Positions 1 through 6,637 are shown, numbered from the stretch's first letter. The stretch is 8,265 bases of DNA from Pleurocapsa sp. MO_226.B13 (GCA_030064795.1 JASJEI010000474.1:1-8265), one strand, 5' to 3'. A program made the numbers and translations. The notes: generated by a model from the sequence alone, not told the origin.

Positions 1-121
1 GGATTTTCCTTGGACGATTTTTTTGAGAAATTGTAATTGGTGTAACTTTTACGCTAATCTAATTTGGTTTTATGCCAACCGAATCTAAACAGCATTAATC
101 AGACATAGGGATTGAAAGCAC

Positions 122-143
122 CTAGAACACCGATTCAGTAATC
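122..143 (+). repeat. Left terminal inverted repeat of the IS1182 element (with CTAG)
   Basis: The 22 bases are the exact reverse complement of 1906-1927. The first four (CTAG) may be the target duplication, leaving an 18-bp repeat at 126-143. The transposase stop codon (149-151) lies only 5 bases inside this repeat. Confidence 0.9.
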
Positions 144-1923
144 GAAAACTAGGCATTGCCTGATTTTGAAGCAAATAGCTCTGGTTCGTCTTTCAACAGT
201 CTTACGAGTACATGAAGGTTATGAACCACGGCTGTGCGACGTAAGTCGAATAAGTTTTTTCGCACTCCGATGTAACGGGCTTTATCACCTTGCCAGCGAC
301 CGATGTGTGACAAGCTGTGCTCCACAGCTACCCGTTCTCTTAATTTAGCCCGACCGAGGGGTGTTAATTGACGTTGGCGTAACTCAGCGATGAACTTTTC
401 ATCTCTGTGAATCGAGACACTACGACCCTTCTTACTGGTAGTACACTTTTTGCGGAGAGGACAATTGAGACAGGTAGCTTCGGGAAACTGCACTTTGCCT
501 CCCTCGCGAAAGGGTAAACTTACTTGATTAGGACAAGTAATTGTCCCCGATTCCCAATCCAAAATAAAAGCAGATTTGGCAAATTTACTGCCATTAGATA
601 CCCGCCAAGCTTTACAGTAGATGGTCAACTGTGGAGCTCGATTTTTGACCAAAGAGCTACTCAGGTAAGCTCGGTCAATGTGTAACTCGCTCAATTGAGT
701 TTTCTGATGCTCCAAGTCAACAGCGATCGCCTCAGTTACTGAAGCCTCTGCCATATTAGCCATGGTGATGCCGACGGCTCGTACCATTCCCAAATCTAGA
801 TCCTTAAGGATATGACGCTTATAACCATCAAACCTTTTGGTGCGGTTTTTGCGTCCATGACGCATTTCTTCATCTTCAATCGCAATCCGTCGGTTTTTAG
901 CGACCCCTTTTCTGAGTTTAACTTCACCCTGCTCATCTACTTCTACATCTTGTGCCTCTATTTGTTGAGCAGCTTCGAGGCTGGAGAGAACCATTGGATG
1001 AGAGTTTGTTTCTGGTTCTAACTCTAAGTGGGTTTCCACGCTCGATAATACTCCCAATACCATACCTAATGCCAAATTTCTCTCATCGGGGTTCTCCCAA
1101 TTTAAGTCCAATGCCGCTTTCAAACTTGTCCCCGTGAGCAAGTCAGCTTCCATCTCAGAAGCTATTTCCGTCAACTCCCTCCCCTGTTGACGAGCTATCA
1201 CACGCAACGCTTTTTTGAGAGCGTGTCCCAACAAATTATAGGTATCTTCTACCTTGGCTGCTCCCCACAAAGGAGAAGAATCCAAAGCTGCTCTTAATTG
1301 TCGTGAACCAAACTTTTTGGTCTTTTGAGCCAGTTCTACTGTTCGCTCTATCAATCGTCGGTCAAGTTGATGAATGATCAAAGCTTGTCGAAATCTGACT
1401 AAGGTCGCCTGAGAAAAGGGAGGTTGTTCACAATCGAGGCAATCTATCACCAACTGCCATCGCCTATCCATAGTCAGAGCTTCAATGGCTTCGGCATCCG
1501 AAGCTCCCGTATAAGCTTGTAAGATAGTAGTCAAAGCCAGTTGTGCTGGCGGAACAGGAGGATGCCCTTTGTCTGCTTCTGCATACATCTGGGACAGTTC
1601 GGCTTGAAAGGCTTCATCACACAATAAGTGGCGAATTCCTCGTAAAAAGGTAAACAGTTTGGCTCGTTTAATCCGTTTAACGATTTTTTGCTCTTGGCTG
1701 GACAACTCAATGGGCGGATTCCACTGTTCTGGTCGCATGGGCTTCTTTTGATTCTGTTACTGGAAAGCTTATTTTATCGCTTCGTTTTTCCCCACCCCCA
1801 AAATTTACACTGTCGAACAATAATTCGTGATGATTACTCGCGAATTAACTTCGATCTTTTTCGAGACTATTCAAATCGCTCAACAGCAAATCAACTCTGC
1901 TTTGTGATTACTGAATCGGTGTT
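126..1923 (-). mobile_element. IS1182-family insertion sequence, apparently complete
   Basis: A 1798-bp unit contains a single transposase gene filling nearly all of it, bounded by perfect inverted repeats (126-143 and 1906-1923). Both ends are flanked by CTAG (122-125 and 1924-1927). CTAG is its own complement, so it can be read either as four more bases of inverted repeat or as a 4-bp palindromic target duplication. I favour the duplication because IS1182-type elements often use palindromic targets. Removing the element and one CTAG joins position 121 directly to CTAG and then 1928. Nothing visible inactivates the element. Family assignment is from the protein; an ISfinder comparison would name the exact element. 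Confidence 0.85.
149..1738 (-). CDS. IS1182-family transposase (DDE)
   Basis: This 529-residue protein is a full-length DDE transposase that would cut and rejoin the ends of the surrounding IS. The N-terminal part (about residues 40-125) resembles the InsH/DUF772 N-terminal domain, including PVPPAQLALTTILQ and the run toward FSQATLVRFRQAL. The catalytic acidic triad is readable as D153 (RAALDSSPLWG), D355 (LHIDRAYLS) and E473 (RVAVEHSLSHIGR). A cysteine set between the last two acids (C402, C423, C426, C432) fits the zinc-binding insertion common in this family. There is no frameshift or internal stop. The ATG start is preceded by AAAGAAGCCC, a weak ribosome site, and the frame matches the family's N-terminus. 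The assignment is secure at family level. Confidence 0.93.
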   Translation of the reverse strand: MRPEQWNPPIELSSQEQKIVKRIKRAKLFTFLRGIRHLLCDEAFQAELSQMYAEADKGHPPVPPAQLALTTILQAYTGASDAEAIEALTMDRRWQLVIDCLDCEQPPFSQATLVRFRQALIIHQLDRRLIERTVELAQKTKKFGSRQLRAALDSSPLWGAAKVEDTYNLLGHALKKALRVIARQQGRELTEIASEMEADLLTGTSLKAALDLNWENPDERNLALGMVLGVLSSVETHLELEPETNSHPMVLSSLEAAQQIEAQDVEVDEQGEVKLRKGVAKNRRIAIEDEEMRHGRKNRTKRFDGYKRHILKDLDLGMVRAVGITMANMAEASVTEAIAVDLEHQKTQLSELHIDRAYLSSSLVKNRAPQLTIYCKAWRVSNGSKFAKSAFILDWESGTITCPNQVSLPFREGGKVQFPEATCLNCPLRKKCTTSKKGRSVSIHRDEKFIAELRQRQLTPLGRAKLRERVAVEHSLSHIGRWQGDKARYIGVRKNLFDLRRTAVVHNLHVLVRLLKDEPELFASKSGNA

Positions 1924-1927
1924 CTAG
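1906..1927 (-). repeat. Right terminal inverted repeat of the IS1182 element (with CTAG)
   Basis: This is a perfect 22-base inverted match to 122-143. It lies about 170 bp upstream of the transposase start, so the transposase promoter must lie between it and 1738 or just outside the element. Confidence 0.9.
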
Positions 1928-2140
1928 TAATTCTTGTAATTTCTCTGGTTCTAAATTCTGTCCGATCTATACTTTCGCAGAAATTCACCCAGAAATCCAG
2001 ATTCTGGGCTAAGTCATCAAAACTTGAAACTGTCGGGGTTAGGAGGCTAGACGGAGAATCTGGTCTAGCTCAGGAGACTGTGGCGGCAAGTCCGCTTCAG
2101 AAGCGGACTTAGTCGAAAGCACACGACTAATAGCAAAATG
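1928..2140. other. Non-coding stretch with four hairpins in a row
   Basis: No convincing gene is seen here. The sequence carries four perfect stem-loops in succession: CCCAGAA/TTCTGGG (1988-1994 with 2002-2008), GCTAGAC/GTCTAGC (2046-2052 with 2063-2069), AAGTCCGCTT/AAGCGGACTT (2088-2097 with 2101-2110, loop CAG) and TTAGTCG/CGACTAA (2109-2115 with 2124-2130). None is followed by a T-run on either strand, so none is a standard intrinsic terminator. They could be remnants of mobile-element ends or a structured RNA; the sequence alone does not decide. Confidence 0.55.
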
Positions 2141-2331
2141 TCAGTAGATCGAAAACGAACGGAATAATAGGGGTTTCAGCCGACATTGTTTCTGTCAAAA
2201 TCAGCGATCGCTATTTTGGGGTTAACATCTCTAACCTCTGAAAGGCTGATTTTGACAGTCTCTCAGAAAATAAGAGTATCGGCTGAAACCCCCATGCTCT
2301 CTGACTCCAAAAAATTTTTTCGATCTACTGA
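2141..2331. repeat. 191-bp nested inverted repeat, MITE-like
   Basis: Three blocks occur in the left arm and again, inverted and in mirror order, in the right arm: TCAGTAGATCGAAAA (2141-2155 with 2317-2331), GGGGTTTCAGCCGA (2170-2183 with 2279-2292) and CTGTCAAAATCAG (2192-2204 with 2246-2258). The spacers between blocks differ in sequence and length (14 and 8 bases on the left, 24 and 20 on the right). The unit is therefore not one simple palindrome but two diverged copies of a multi-block end placed head to head. That suits a non-autonomous element, or the two ends of an IS that lost its transposase. A HIP1 site sits at 2204-2211. No clear target duplication is visible outside. Confidence 0.65.
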
Positions 2332-2677
2332 GATTAGCTTCACTAAGGTCAACTCTTGTTAAGTCAGCGTCACTAAGGTTGGCACCATTAATGTCAAAAT
2401 CAGCAAGGTTGGCTTCTGAAAGGTCAATATCTGAATAAGGATGATCTTCTCGCCACTCATTCCAAGCTATTTCCTTGGCTTTGCCTAAATCTGCTATCAA
2501 GCGTTGTAGAAAGGTAGTTTTCCCAGAACCAACAATGCCAGAAAGAGCAATCAACCTTCCCTGAGTAATGATTTTGCTAATTTCTTGTTCCAAATGAGTT
2601 TGGGCTTCGGTGGCAAAAAACCCTAAATGATCTAGCTCTTGCTCCAAACCAAAGAAATTCATGACCTCACTGAACAT
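2231..2677 (-). CDS. Chimeric ORF: truncated transposon AAA ATPase fused to pentapeptide repeats
   Basis: The 148-residue frame is a mosaic. Residues 1-70 look like the start of the ExeA/TnsC/TniB-type ATPase that accompanies Mu-like transposases, with Walker A GIVGSGKTT at 47-55. The usual protein is roughly 250-300 residues, so Walker B, the sensor motifs and the rest are missing. From about residue 71 (AWNEWRED) the sequence becomes a pentapeptide-repeat segment with A(N/D)LxxxDL-type units, ending at L116, exactly where the 191-bp inverted repeat begins. The last 32 residues are read from that repeat and are probably meaningless. The ATG follows a strong AAGGAGGAGG ribosome site overlapping the stop codon of the upstream transposase (2691-2698), so the ATPase half is in its native operon position. 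ATP-dependent target selection should be lost. Confidence 0.75.
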   Translation of the reverse strand: MFSEVMNFFGLEQELDHLGFFATEAQTHLEQEISKIITQGRLIALSGIVGSGKTTFLQRLIADLGKAKEIAWNEWREDHPYSDIDLSEANLADFDINGANLSDADLTRVDLSEANLSRSKKFFGVREHGGFSRYSYFLRDCQNQPFRG

Positions 2678-2695
2678 AACTCGCTCCCCTCCTCC

Positions 2696-4323
2696 TTAAT
2701 GACTAAAATAATCCCCGATTTCCCTCATAACTTCCTTCTTGTTGAGGGTTTTTGAGAGAATCTCGTCTACAGTTGCCATCTGTTCTGGAGTGAGTTTAGC
2801 CAGGGGTTTGAGCAAATAATCGGCGATCGCTACTTTGGCAGCGATGACATTCTTAAACTCCAGTTCTTCAAAGGGGTCTGGGTCAACAAAAGACTGAACG
2901 GGGAAGGGAATCAAATTATCTTTGATGACTGGTAACTTGACCGTACCGAGAGCAGAATCGGGTAACGCTAACTGTTTGGCTAAAGCTTCAATGCGATCGC
3001 TTCTTTTTTGCGTTGGGGTTTTCTTGAAACTGCGATAGCTATCGAGAGGGATGGGTTTGCCGATGGGTGCATCTCTGACCATAACGAGTTGATTGATGTT
3101 CGACGTATAGTTCGCTGTCAAATAAGCCCCACCAGAGAATTACTTTCTCTCCCGCTAAATCTGGTTCTACTTCATAGGCGATCCCATCTACAGTTACGCG
3201 AGCGTCAATTCCCACTTTCCTTTGTTCTGGTTCAAAGAGCAAAGGTGCAAAACCTTTCCCAACTGCACATTTCCCTAATTCCCTCTCGTTCTAGATTAGA
3301 AAGCCAATCTTCAATTCTCGAATGAGATTCTCGCCGATGGGATTGTTTGTTGTAGTGAAGGAGAAACTGCATTAACCAGGTATTGGCTTCGGTAATGGTT
3401 TCTGGTTCGTGGAGGTGATAGAGGGTTTCGTGCATTTCTTTAACTGTACGGAAGGGTCGTTCTACTTTTCCTTTAGCACGGGCGGTAACTCGTCTCCCGT
3501 CAGAACCTTTAGGGGAATGGGTACGTACCTCAACTCCCAGATAATTCATCACTTTCTGAAAGACTCTGCTGCGAGAAATTGGACCATTATCCAGGTAGAG
3601 CATTTTGGGAATTCCTTGGAAGGGAAAACCTTCTGTAGATTTGGCAGACATGGCATTAAACAGAAACTTTAATGCTGCTCCTGTATCTTCCCCATAAACT
3701 TCATGGTATTCCTGATAGGCTACTCCACTGCGGTCATCAACGACACTATACAACATCAATAACGGCTTGCCTCTTCCTGGTTCTAACTCAGCAGAATTTT
3801 TCAGTCGCTTGAGGTCGGAAGAACTTAAATCGAAATGCCAGCATTGGTTGCTGTATTCGGCTTCAAAGCGCACCGCAGGTGGTTGGCGGGATAATCTTTC
3901 TTGATCGTAACCCCACTGTTTGAGATAGCGATTGACGGTAGTTTTTTTGAGTAATCCCGACGGTGCTTGCAGATGTCCGTCTTCGGTATTGATTCCATGT
4001 TCCTCTAGTAACCTAATTGCCTGTACGGTAGAGAGATGACGACCCTGACCGTTACTCGTTCTCACCTTCAAAGCAGCAATAATTTCACAGTATCGCAGTA
4101 AGGTTTGTTTGGGCATGACTCGCGGTTGTCCGTAATCGGCACGACGAACCGATCTAGGAGTTATGTATTCTTTTAATGCCCGATAAATGGTTACTGTAGA
4201 GACACCGTATAATTGAGCCGTTTCTTCAACTAGGATGCGACGTTCTTTACTGCGTGGTGGAAGTCTGTCCAGGGAGTTACGCAGTTCCATTAAGGTTTCT
4301 GTGGGAATGCCTCTGCGTCTCAT
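2696..4323 (-). pseudogene. Mu/TnsB-like DDE transposase with two frameshifts
   Basis: Joined across two +1 shifts, this gene would encode about 541 residues, a usual length for a Mu/TnsB-like integrase-core transposase. Segment 1 (4323-3232, 363 residues) has an N-terminal HTH (around LYGVSTVTIYRALKEY) and the DDE triad D165 (CWHFDLSS), D245 (MLYLDNGP) and E288 (AKGKVERPF). Segment 2 (about 3238-3100) continues the C-terminal beta-barrel-like part (EPEQRKVGIDARVTVDG onward). Segment 3 (about 3100-2696) holds the tail with KNVIAAKVAIADYLLKPLAK. Shift 1 lies at 3232-3242, where frame 1 ends in CTT TGA; shift 2 lies near 3100, after RYG. Each looks like one extra base. The start is the ATG overlapping the recombinase stop (ATGA at 4320-4323). 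A longer frame to 4398 exists but lies inside the recombinase gene. Confidence 0.85.
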
Positions 4324-4952
4324 GTTCCCGACTGATAGTGATTGGACTTTAATAACTGGTGTCTCTTCAACCAGTAGTAGAGGGTTGAAGGGGCGCAATC
4401 GACTAACTTAGCAATGGAGCGTTTACTGATTCCTTTGGCTAGATACATCCGAATTTCCTGCTCTCTAGCATCTAGCTTCAGCTTTGCCGATTGTCTGCCT
4501 TTGGGTCTGCCTAATGTCTTTCCTGATGCTTTGCGTTTGGCTAGGGCTTCGCTAGTTCTCAGAGAAATTAATTCTCGCTCGATTTCTGCTGCCAAACCCA
4601 ACACTGTAGCAGTGATTCTGCTGGGCATGGAGTCATCGAGTACCGTACGCTGTTTGGCAATGTGAACTGAAAGTCCTCGCTGCATACAGCATTCGAGAAT
4701 TTCTAGTACCTGTAGGGTAGAACGAGCCATACGGCTAATTTCCGCAAAGACGATCGTATCCCCTGCCGAAGCAGTCTCAGTTAACAATTTCCCCAATTCG
4801 CGCTCGCGCCATCTCTTTTGACCCGATACGGAATCAGAAACAAATTCTAAGTGACCCAGGTTTTTTTGATTGGCATATTCGAGAATTCCATGACGTTGAT
4901 TATCAACATCCTGTTGATTGCTGGAAACTCTCAAATAGGCGTATATGACCAC
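4320..4952 (-). CDS. Serine recombinase (resolvase/invertase family)
   Basis: This 210-residue site-specific recombinase has the resolvase catalytic domain at residues 1-140: YLRVSS with R8 and nucleophile S10, EISRMARS with R74 and R77, and the long E-helix starting around AEIERELISLRTSEAL. A Hin-type HTH follows at about 160-197 (ISKRSIAKLVDCAPSTLYYWL). By position it should resolve cointegrates made by the downstream replicative-type transposase, as TniR does in Tn5053-like elements. The start codon is GTG; an ATG is not available near this conserved N-terminus. Its TGA overlaps the transposase ATG, suggesting translational coupling. The frame is complete, with all key residues seen, so it may still be active although its operon partners are broken. 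The resolution site (res) was not identified but would be expected just upstream. Confidence 0.9.
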   Translation of the reverse strand: MVIYAYLRVSSNQQDVDNQRHGILEYANQKNLGHLEFVSDSVSGQKRWRERELGKLLTETASAGDTIVFAEISRMARSTLQVLEILECCMQRGLSVHIAKQRTVLDDSMPSRITATVLGLAAEIERELISLRTSEALAKRKASGKTLGRPKGRQSAKLKLDAREQEIRMYLAKGISKRSIAKLVDCAPSTLYYWLKRHQLLKSNHYQSGT

Positions 4953-4980
4953 AACTTACTGCGCTGTTTTTAAAATACAG

Positions 4981-5009
4981 ATTATAGAATTAAATCAAAC
5001 AGTTATAAA
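4981..5009 (-). promoter_or_regulatory. Candidate promoter of the recombinase-transposase operon
   Basis: On the minus strand a perfect TATAAT (4986-4981) lies 29 bases upstream of the GTG start. A TTTATA at 5009-5004, 17 bases further up, matches four of six bases of the -35 consensus. The surroundings are very AT-rich, so chance matches are likely. Confidence 0.4.
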
Positions 5010-5132
5010 TTTAATTAAACCATGATTTTGGCGCATAGGTGTTTGGCTAAAAAGAACATATAACTCAAACACATACCTCCGCTCGTTATTGACATAAGCT
5101 GAATAACATAACTGAAAAGAGATACGGCTTAT

Positions 5133-5270
5133 TTTCAATTATTGTGGGTCGAGATTTATAATTTCAGTTTAGTTTCAATTAATTTGGTCTCAGTTTCAGA
5201 TAATGTGGGTCGAAGCTAAATTATAGTTTCATTTAATGTGGTCTCAAAACGCCGATGATTTCGGGTCGGA
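5133..5270 (+). repeat. Five related motifs, probable transposase-binding sites at the transposon end
   Basis: Five copies follow the pattern TTTCA, seven AT-rich bases, then TGG. They begin at 5133, 5173, 5194, 5227 and (degenerate) 5250. Copies 1, 3 and 5 end in GGGTCG; copies 2 and 4 end in TGGTCTCA, so two variants alternate. Copies 1 and 5 share a longer tail (TTATAATTTCAG after GGGTCG), implying a larger composite unit repeated and then cut short. Arrays of similar short sites at the ends are typical for TnsB/MuA-type transposases. The array lies between the recombinase gene and the truncated tnpB, which is where such an end should be. The binding role is inferred. Confidence 0.65.
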
Positions 5271-5282
5271 GTGATTATAATT

Positions 5283-6065
5283 TCAGTCCGTTACATGTAG
5301 CCAAGCTATTTTATTTTGCAGCTTTTTCCAGTTATTCGAGCCTTTGGTTTTATTTTTAAGCCGACGCTGGAGCAATTTCAGCTTCCTAGCTTTATGCTTT
5401 AAAAACTGAGGGCTTTTGATTAACTGTGTTGGAGTTGCCACAAAACTTTCAATTCCTGCATCTAGACCGACACTTGTTTTCCCAGGAACAGCATCAGGGA
5501 CAGATTCAGATGACTCAAAGTAAATCACCAAATAATAACCGCTTGCTTTCCTGACAACCTGTAGTTGTTTGGGTAAAAATCCCTTTGGGTATGGTCGAGA
5601 CTGCCTAATTCTAATCCAGCCAATACTAGGGAGCTTTACCCTGCCATTATCCAAGCAAATTGTATTTGGTTTGGGGAACTTAAAACTACGATATCGCGAT
5701 TCGTTGCGGAATCGAGGAAAGCCACGACTTGGCATTCTAAAAAAATCAGTCCATGCTCTATCTAGTCGCTTCAATACTTGCTGCAAGCATTGAGCATTGA
5801 CTAGCTTTAAATGGGGTATTTTTTTCTTGGCGACCGTTAATGCTTTTGCCTGAATGTTGTAATTAGGAAAAGGCTTGTCGGCAGGAATTATATATTCACT
5901 CTTGATCGAGCAACGATCTACCTGACATTTACGAGACTCGATCCATGCCTTGCGCTCTGCATGAGCAAAATTGTAGACACTACGACAGATACTTAAATAC
6001 TGCTCGAATTGCCTTATTTGATTTTGTGTTGGCTTGATTTTGTAGGGATATGCGTAGGTAATCAT
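5283..6065 (-). CDS. tnpB: TnpB (IS200/IS605 family), C-terminally truncated
   Basis: The 260-residue frame matches the N-terminal two thirds of an RNA-guided TnpB nuclease, normally about 380-420 residues. Visible are the N-terminal helix-turn-helix-like start (YPYKIKPTQNQIRQF...LSICRSVYNFA), the middle domain with FPRFR and SFKFPK, the RuvC-I motif VGLDAGIESFVATP with catalytic D202, and the following basic helix (LKLLQRRLKNKTKG). It stops at LHVTD, so RuvC-II, RuvC-III and the CxxC zinc finger are absent and the nuclease cannot work. The break coincides with the end of the neighbouring transposon, which supplies the stop codon. The omega-RNA and right end, normally just past the gene, are lost too. 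The ATG start matches the family N-terminus. Confidence 0.88.
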   Translation of the reverse strand: MITYAYPYKIKPTQNQIRQFEQYLSICRSVYNFAHAERKAWIESRKCQVDRCSIKSEYIIPADKPFPNYNIQAKALTVAKKKIPHLKLVNAQCLQQVLKRLDRAWTDFFRMPSRGFPRFRNESRYRSFKFPKPNTICLDNGRVKLPSIGWIRIRQSRPYPKGFLPKQLQVVRKASGYYLVIYFESSESVPDAVPGKTSVGLDAGIESFVATPTQLIKSPQFLKHKARKLKLLQRRLKNKTKGSNNWKKLQNKIAWLHVTD

Positions 6066-6116
6066 TGCTCGACCTCAAATGATATTATTCATGACAATAA
6101 TACTTACTGCTATTTC
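6066..6116. promoter_or_regulatory. Divergent tnpB/tnpA intergenic region with an inverted repeat
   Basis: The only spacer between the two divergent starts must hold both promoters. At its centre TATTATT (6083-6089) and AATAATA (6096-6102) form a 7-bp inverted repeat around a six-base loop, which might act as an operator or a hairpin in both transcripts. No clear ribosome site precedes the tnpA ATG. Confidence 0.35.
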
Positions 6117-6533
6117 ATGTCAAGCACTTTTAACAAAGGTTTTAGGTCAGTATACAAGCTTACTGCTCACATTGTTCTGGTAACAAAATATCGAAAAAAA
6201 GCTATTAATCAAGAGAGGCTAGTTAGACTCAAAGAAATATTCGAGCAAACCCTTATAAAGTGGGGTTGCTCGTTAATCGATTTCAATTCGGAGAGCGATC
6301 ACTGCCATCTCATCGTGGAGTTCAAGCCAGATATTGAACTGTCTAAATTGATTGCTAACTTAAAAACAGTAAGCTCAAGATTAATTCGTAAAGAATATCC
6401 TGAGCTTAGTAAACAATACTTTTATGGCCAACCTTATTTCTGGACGGGTGCATACTTTGTTGCCTCGTGCGGAGGCGTAACTGTTGAGCAGCTTAAAACA
6501 TATGTGGAAAACCAATCTACTCCTAAGAATTAG
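6117..6533 (+). CDS. tnpA: TnpA, IS200/IS605-family Y1 transposase
   Basis: The 138-residue protein is the normal size for the single-strand HUH transposase of IS200/IS605 elements. It shows the family N-terminus (SVYKLTAHIVLVTKYRKKAI), the metal-binding HUH motif H62-C63-H64 (SDHCHLIVEFKP), the helix following PDIELSKLIANLKTVSSRLI, the FWTGAYFVASCGG segment, and the catalytic tyrosine Y129 in VEQLKTYVENQ. All catalytic residues are present, so it may still mobilise single-stranded ends in cis or trans despite the loss of the tnpB-side end. I start it at the ATG giving MSSTF; an upstream in-frame ATG at 6009 lies inside tnpB and would add 36 residues foreign to the family. Confidence 0.93.
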   Translation: MSSTFNKGFRSVYKLTAHIVLVTKYRKKAINQERLVRLKEIFEQTLIKWGCSLIDFNSESDHCHLIVEFKPDIELSKLIANLKTVSSRLIRKEYPELSKQYFYGQPYFWTGAYFVASCGGVTVEQLKTYVENQSTPKN

Positions 6534-6559
6534 TTGTCGCTGCGCGGTTTTGTTTGTTG

Positions 6560-6637
6560 GTCATGATTCATCTCACCGTTAAACCGTTTGCTTCACTGTC
6601 GTTACGCAAATGCTTTTAACGGGAGTCCTCTCATGAC
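6560..6637. repeat. 78-nt imperfect hairpin downstream of tnpA
   Basis: Nested arms pair in order: GTCATGA (6560-6566) with TCATGAC (6631-6637); CTC and CCGTTAAA (6573-6583, one bulged A) with TTTAACGG and GAG (6615-6625); and TTTGC with GCAAA near the tip. It could be the left-end foldback of the IS605-type element or a terminator-like structure for tnpA, although no T-run follows. The TTTAACGGG sequence recurs at about 6709 and 6880. Confidence 0.55.

Larger units (their letters stand above)
2468..5295 (-). mobile_element. Decayed Tn5053/Tn7-like transposon: recombinase, DDE transposase, ATPase
   Basis: Three co-oriented genes make up the core: serine recombinase, Mu/TnsB-type transposase, AAA ATPase. 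They are tightly packed, with an ATGA overlap between the first two and an 18-bp gap between the last two. The upstream end holds five related motifs (5133-5270) and may terminate at ...TTACA (5295), which would read TGTAA inward, in keeping with the TGT/ACA ends of TnsB-type elements. The other end is lost: the ATPase is cut at about 2468 and replaced by unrelated pentapeptide-coding DNA, and I found no matching motif cluster at 1928-2230. No TniQ-like or Cas12k-like gene is present. The exact right boundary is uncertain within about 5283-5297. Confidence 0.6.

Noticed and set aside
97..118. AGGGATTGAAAG, resembling the end of a cyanobacterial CRISPR repeat
   Set aside because: Only one copy exists; no second repeat or regular spacing is seen in the 120 bases to its left or beyond the IS, and no cas gene is present.
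166..1137. Several plus-strand open frames inside the IS1182 transposase
   Set aside because: They are antisense to a clear full-length transposase and show no domain or ribosome site.
2088..2110. Intrinsic terminator at the 10-bp hairpin
   Set aside because: The stem is perfect but no T-run follows on either strand, and no gene ends nearby.
2041..2141. Minus-strand frame reading EADLPPQSPELDQILRLAS
   Set aside because: It looks protein-like but is only about 30 codons with no good start, and it overlaps the hairpins; no family could be assigned.
3409..3672. Plus-strand open frame opposite the DDE transposase
   Set aside because: It is an antisense shadow of conserved integrase-core sequence.
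4324..4398. Longer N-terminus for the DDE transposase
   Set aside because: It lies entirely within the recombinase gene; the ATGA overlap start at 4323 is the normal coupled start.
2231..5295. CRISPR-associated (type V-K, Cas12k) transposon
   Set aside because: The transposase-ATPase pair is compatible, but no TniQ, Cas12k, CRISPR repeat or tracr-like sequence is present, and a serine recombinase with this order fits an ordinary Tn5053-like element better.
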